64,000 nucleotides of DNA from Blepharisma stoltei (taxonomy: Eukaryota > Ciliophora > Heterotrichea > Heterotrichida > Blepharismidae): positions 1-64,000 of the forward strand of contig CAJZBQ010000056.1 in NCBI GenBank assembly GCA_914767885.1. Direction: 5' to 3'. A model generated the notes under the pieces. It had not been told where the DNA came from and made no database searches. It worked only from the letters and a program-made list of their open reading frames with translations. Numbering within the stretch: the first letter of the stretch is position 1; each line of letters starts with the position of its first letter. Positions 60,560 through 64,000 of the stretch are shown here, piece after piece. The position numbers were made by a program, and so were the translations under genes.

Positions 60560-62980
60560 ATGGGAAATAGCCCAAGTTTGAATTCCGACCTGCTTGAAGC
60601 TGTATCCTTTTATCTCTAAATATCTATATTAATTCCTTAATTTATTTATTATCAGTATTTAATTTATATTAGAATATCTAATAAAGACAGTTCAGAAGCT
60701 GTAAAACACCTCACTCAAGGAGCAAATCCCAACGCAATTGACTCATCTGGGCGTTCATGTCTGCGAATTGCTTTAGACAATGGTGATGCTGACCTATTTA
60801 GGATTCTCTATGAAATTGGAGCATTAATTATCCCACCAGTCTCCAATACTACACCGCTTCACCTTTCTATTGAGAACTCCCATTACAAATTATCTCGCTA
60901 TTTTTTACGTGATCAGAGGTCTTTTCCCAATTATAGCTCACCGTACATTTTTCTCAAAAAATAGGAAAATAATATTAAAAATAGGATTTTTTTAAGAAAA
61001 ATGCCTGAAAGACTATGCTTGGACATAGATTACTTAATTTAATTCTTCTCGGATTGGGCTCAAGCGCGCACAGGCTTTTCCCTCGGCTTGGTCGCTCCCT
61101 ACGATTTGACATATGGCCTGTCGACAAAATTTGCTCCTTCTAGCCCTCCATACGCCATTTGAAAGCCTAGAAGTTCCAGGATCACTTACGGCTTGGCGTA
61201 TCGCCTCACTCTATCCAACTTTCCTCCACTATCTATCAGCCTAAGGGCTCTGCCTTTATCGGGCAGTGGAAAGAGCTATAGAACGATATTTGTAGGATGC
61301 GAAGCAAGAAAACCTTCGCTGTTTCGTCCCTATTAGACAGAAGTGCATATGTAAAAACCTAACCCTATAATCATAAAATTTGGAAAGAAATTCATAATGT
61401 ATTCTCCTCTCATCCGAAACCATTTTATTATTATGCCTAAAATACTATACAAAAACACAAGGAATTGGAATGGACAGACCCCTCTTCACATTGCAGCCAA
61501 AAAAGGAAGCTCAGAGCTGATAGCGTTACTATTGAAATATAATGCACATCCTTTTATCAAAGATAATGATGGAAAAACACCAAAAGACTTGGCGATTGAG
61601 GTGAATACAAGGGAGACTGATGAAATTATTGAGCAGCTGTCAATGGAAGATTTGATAGTAAAAACTCCAAACAGTGGGAAATTTGTGGAGACTGATTCAG
61701 GAGATTTACAGGTGATGGCTCCAAAGAAAGAAAATTCAAAAAGCACACATGGATCATCTACTGAACAAGAAGAATCGGAATAATAAAAAAATCCCCTATT
61801 TTTACTAAAAAAAATAGAATTGCCTCTGCCTTCTAAGAGGCCATCCCTTATAGAGGAAAAAAATTTATTTTTTTTAGAAGAATCCACTTTAAGTTTGCTA
61901 GAAGAAACTTTAAAAGCTACAAGAATTCCTACAATAAAAAACAGTGAATTAATATTCGAAGAACTCATCAACAGAGGCAGCTCTTGCTTAGTTTTCAAAG
62001 GTAAATGAAGAGGGACAGAAGTGGCAATTAAGCAGTTTAAGTTGGAATATTCAACGACTTTTAAAGACATGGAAAAATTTGTGAAGGAAATACAGATTTT
62101 AGACAGGGTCAGACACCCAAATTTGATTTTATTAATGGGAATATGTGTTGACAAGCCTAATTTCTGCCTGGTTTCTGAGCTCGTGCCGAATTGTTCACTC
62201 TTCCAAGCTATCCACAAGCGAAAAGACCACCCTTTAAGCCTTCTTGAGCGTTTTAATATTGCTATACAGATCACCCAAGGACTAGCTTATTTGCATTCAA
62301 ATAATCCTCCAATTATCCATCGTGACTTGAAGCCAGAAAACTGCCTTGTAATTTCTATATAAACTTATTTATATTAAAAATCATTTTTTAATGCATTTTT
62401 TTTAATTAATAAAATTTTTTTATTTTTTGGATATTTAATTATATAAAGGATAGCTTGATCATTCTTATAACGTAAAAATCGCTGATTTTGGCCTTGCACG
62501 TCCACTGAATTGTCTTAGAGGGGAAGAATCTCAAACAACTCTTTGTATTGGCACAACCCGGTTTATGGCTCCGGAGCTGTTTGATAAGGACCAAATCCAA
62601 AGTATAGGTGTAGAAGTTGACATATGGGCCTTAGGCTGCTTATTAATTGAGCTTTTTTCTAACAAAAGACCATGAAATTATATTTCAAGTTCCAATGCAA
62701 ATTGCATTTACTATGAAATTTTTCAAAAAAAGCCTATCCCAATACCAAGCTCAATCCCAGATCTATTGAAATTTATACTGTAATCTATTGATATTGCTAT
62801 ATTATAGCAAAATTATATAGAAATTAGCTTGAAAATAAAATTGGTAGCTTATATTTATTCTCTTTTATATAGCATATCATTAGAAGTTGCTGTGATTATA
62901 CACCAACATTTAGGCCTCGGACGTCTCAAATTCTTGAGAAACTTAACGAGGCAAAAACTGTTCTTTGTATTAGTAAATAA
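60560..62980 (+). CDS. Ankyrin-repeat TKL-type protein kinase
   Basis: About 550 residues after removing four IESs. N-terminus MGNSPS is an N-myristoylation signal. Ankyrin repeats follow (GANPNAIDSSGRSCLRIAL, NGQTPLHIAAKKGSSELIAL), then an acidic linker and a tyrosine-kinase-like domain: INRGSSCLVFKGKWRGTEVAIKQF, IQILDRVRHPNLILLMG, IIHRDLKPENCLV, VKIADFGLARPL, GTTRFMAPELF, VDIWALGCLLIELF and the C-lobe Arg in PTFRPRTSQILEKL. All catalytic residues are present. The order ankyrin-kinase is like integrin-linked and plant/protist ANK-TKL kinases. An unexplained UAA-UAA at 61781-61786 lies in the linker. Stop at 62978-62980. Confidence 0.88.
60603..60674. other. IES in TKL kinase (72 bp)
   Basis: TA-bounded; removal joins NSDLLEAV to SNKDSSEAVKHL. 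Confidence 0.9.
60962..61447. other. IES in TKL kinase (486 bp)
   Basis: TA-bounded; removal joins YIFLKK to YKNTRNWNGQTPLHIAA. Interior 61040-61330 is GC-rich with no gene. Confidence 0.85.
62360..62465. other. IES in TKL kinase (106 bp)
   Basis: TA-bounded; removal gives DLKPENCLVISIYNVKIADFGLA with the correct spacing between catalytic loop and DFG. Confidence 0.9.
62774..62874. other. IES in TKL kinase (101 bp)
   Basis: TA-bounded; removal joins IPDLLKF to IIRSCCDYTPTFRP. Confidence 0.9.
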
Positions 62981-62998
62981 GTTATTAAAACAAAAAAA

Positions 62999-64000
62999 TT
63001 AATCCGTAATGCATGGCAAATGCTTACTTCCCCTCCTTCTTAAGGGCCGGTTATTTTTTTTTCAAAAACCTATTTAAATTTAAAAAATAATGTTTAAGAA
63101 TGCATATTAACTGAGATCTCATTATAAAATTAATATAAACAATTTTTTCCTCTCTTAAAACAGGCTAATTTTCCATTTTTTCAATGTTCTGCTCGTTCTT
63201 AAAGAGGAGTTAGGAGTTCTGCTACGCAAGCCACTTAAAAGTCCTCTGGAGCTAGCTGAAGTTTTGGTCTCCAAAATAAATTTCGCTTTCTCTTTGAGTT
63301 CATATAGAGGAAGAGGAGCCCTGGAATCATCAATTTCTTCATCTTCATACAGATCTTTAAAGTCAAAAATATTGCTAATTGACGTTGGAGTTATTGCAAA
63401 ACTTTTTTCTTGTATATTATTCTAAATATTATACATATTTTACTATTAAACACATAGCCTTTTTTTTATTAAAAATTGATTTTGACTTCAGATTTTCCGA
63501 CTTAATTTTTTAAAAAAATAAAATAAAATATCAAGGGCAATAGGTTTAAGTACAGGATGTTTATCATTTTTATGATAGGCTACTGATATTAAAATGTAGC
63601 TTAAATATTCTTCGATTTGCCCTAGAATAGGAAGAATGTTATCCTCTGTTAGAGATTCAAAATTAATTGAATCTACATAAGAAGTAGTAAGCTGTATAGG
63701 AAGTGTGGTAGACTGACACAGGTTTGACATTTTCTATATAAAATTTACCTTGACAATAGGCAAAAGCTTAGTAATCTCAGCTTGGACTTCTTCGAATTTT
63801 TGGCCTTTTTTGATGACTTTTAGCTCCATTGACTGTTTCCTTTTATCAAGATAATTTTTATTTTCAATACATTTTACTTCACCTTTTTCTTTATTTTTTT
63901 CATAGGATTCTATTTTTTCTGTAGCCTCTTTTAAGTTTTCTTCTAAATTGTCGATTTCTCCGTTCAAGGTGTTAATGTATTGTCAGACTTCGTGGATTTG
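62999..64000 (-). CDS. Coiled-coil protein, partial (5' end beyond window)
   Basis: At least 240 residues. The visible N-terminal side (VWQYINTLNGEIDNLEENLKEATEKIESYEKN) is coiled coil; after a 15-nt intron the sequence becomes globular (LPIQLTTSYVDSINFESLTEDNILPILGQIEEYLSYILIS), then a low-complexity tail (SFAITPTSISNIFDF, LLSGLRSRTPKHLPCITD). Two IESs removed; stop at 62999-63001, 18 bp from the convergent kinase stop. The layout (coiled coil ending before DNILPILGQIEEYLSYIL) resembles ciliary coiled-coil (CCDC63/114, ODA-docking) proteins; not certain. Confidence 0.7.
63025..63210. mobile_element. IES = small MITE (186 bp)
   Basis: Ends cttcccctccttcttaagg and ttcttaaagaggag, with TTA on both sides; the middle has the family A-type tgagatctcattat. 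Removal joins GLRSRTP to KHLPCITD and gives the natural stop. Confidence 0.82.
63413..63469. other. IES (57 bp)
   Basis: TA-bounded, pure AT-rich; removal joins IWSQNQFL to QEKSFAITPTS. Confidence 0.85.
63734..63748 (-). other. 15-nt intron
   Basis: GTAAATTTTATATAG; splicing joins KLLPIVK to KMSNLCQ. Identical to the intron at 44664-44678 in an unrelated gene. Confidence 0.9.

Overview
This window looks like the end of a germline (micronuclear-type) chromosome of a heterotrich ciliate, most likely Blepharisma. Four observations support this. (1) The first 3 kb is a telomere of the 8-mer CCCTAACA. (2) UGA must be read as Trp in almost every gene, while UAA and UAG are the stops. (3) Introns, where present, are exactly 15 nt, GTAA...TAG. 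(4) Most genes are broken by non-coding segments, usually bounded by TA at both ends, and removing these (leaving one TA) rebuilds an intact, family-like reading frame. These segments behave as internal eliminated sequences (IESs). CCCTAACA telomeres, UGA=Trp and 15-16 nt introns fit what I recall of Blepharisma; the species cannot be proved from here. IES boundaries were deduced by hand from reading frame, homology between paralogous modules, and TA positions. All IES coordinates include the left TA and exclude the right TA.

Layout. 1-3028: telomere. 3012-19937 (-): one giant gene for a secreted or surface protein (about 3,930 residues kept) of alternating Cys-rich and concanavalin/LamG-like modules. 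It is interrupted by nine IES regions and cut off at its 3' end by the telomere. 20977-25320 (-): GH31 alpha-glucosidase with six IESs. 25.3-27.5 kb: MITE-rich spacer. 27538-29106 (+): polycystin-like membrane protein. 29484-32417 (+): OSCA/TMEM63 channel. 32703-34510 (-): MAP kinase. 34968-38923 (+): USP7-type deubiquitinase. 39461-40695 (+): heat-shock factor. 41113-42315 (+): unknown. 42312-42776 (-): GNAT acetyltransferase. 43358-43702 (+): double-CDGSH Fe-S protein. 44353-46218 (-): unknown protein with F-x-P motifs and two 15-nt introns. 48058-49002 (-): damaged pirin gene beside a MITE. 50.07-54.95 kb: tandem duplication carrying two zinc-finger/coiled-coil paralogues (-). 55847-56032 (-): small protein. 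56346-57616 (+): uroporphyrinogen decarboxylase. 57632-59880 (-): IFT74. 60560-62980 (+): ankyrin-repeat TKL kinase. 62999->64000 (-): coiled-coil protein running off the window.

Mobile DNA. Two MITE families (A, ends CTCCCC...CCGTGAGTGA; B, ends CTCCCC...CCTTGATC) share one architecture and a TTA target duplication. A third, strongly palindromic family (C) also occurs. Several MITEs are themselves IESs; others are nested in larger IESs. One IES with its nested MITE is duplicated head to tail inside the giant gene. A gene duplication supplies an empty site that dates one MITE insertion. No rRNA, tRNA, CRISPR array or bacterial-type operon was seen.
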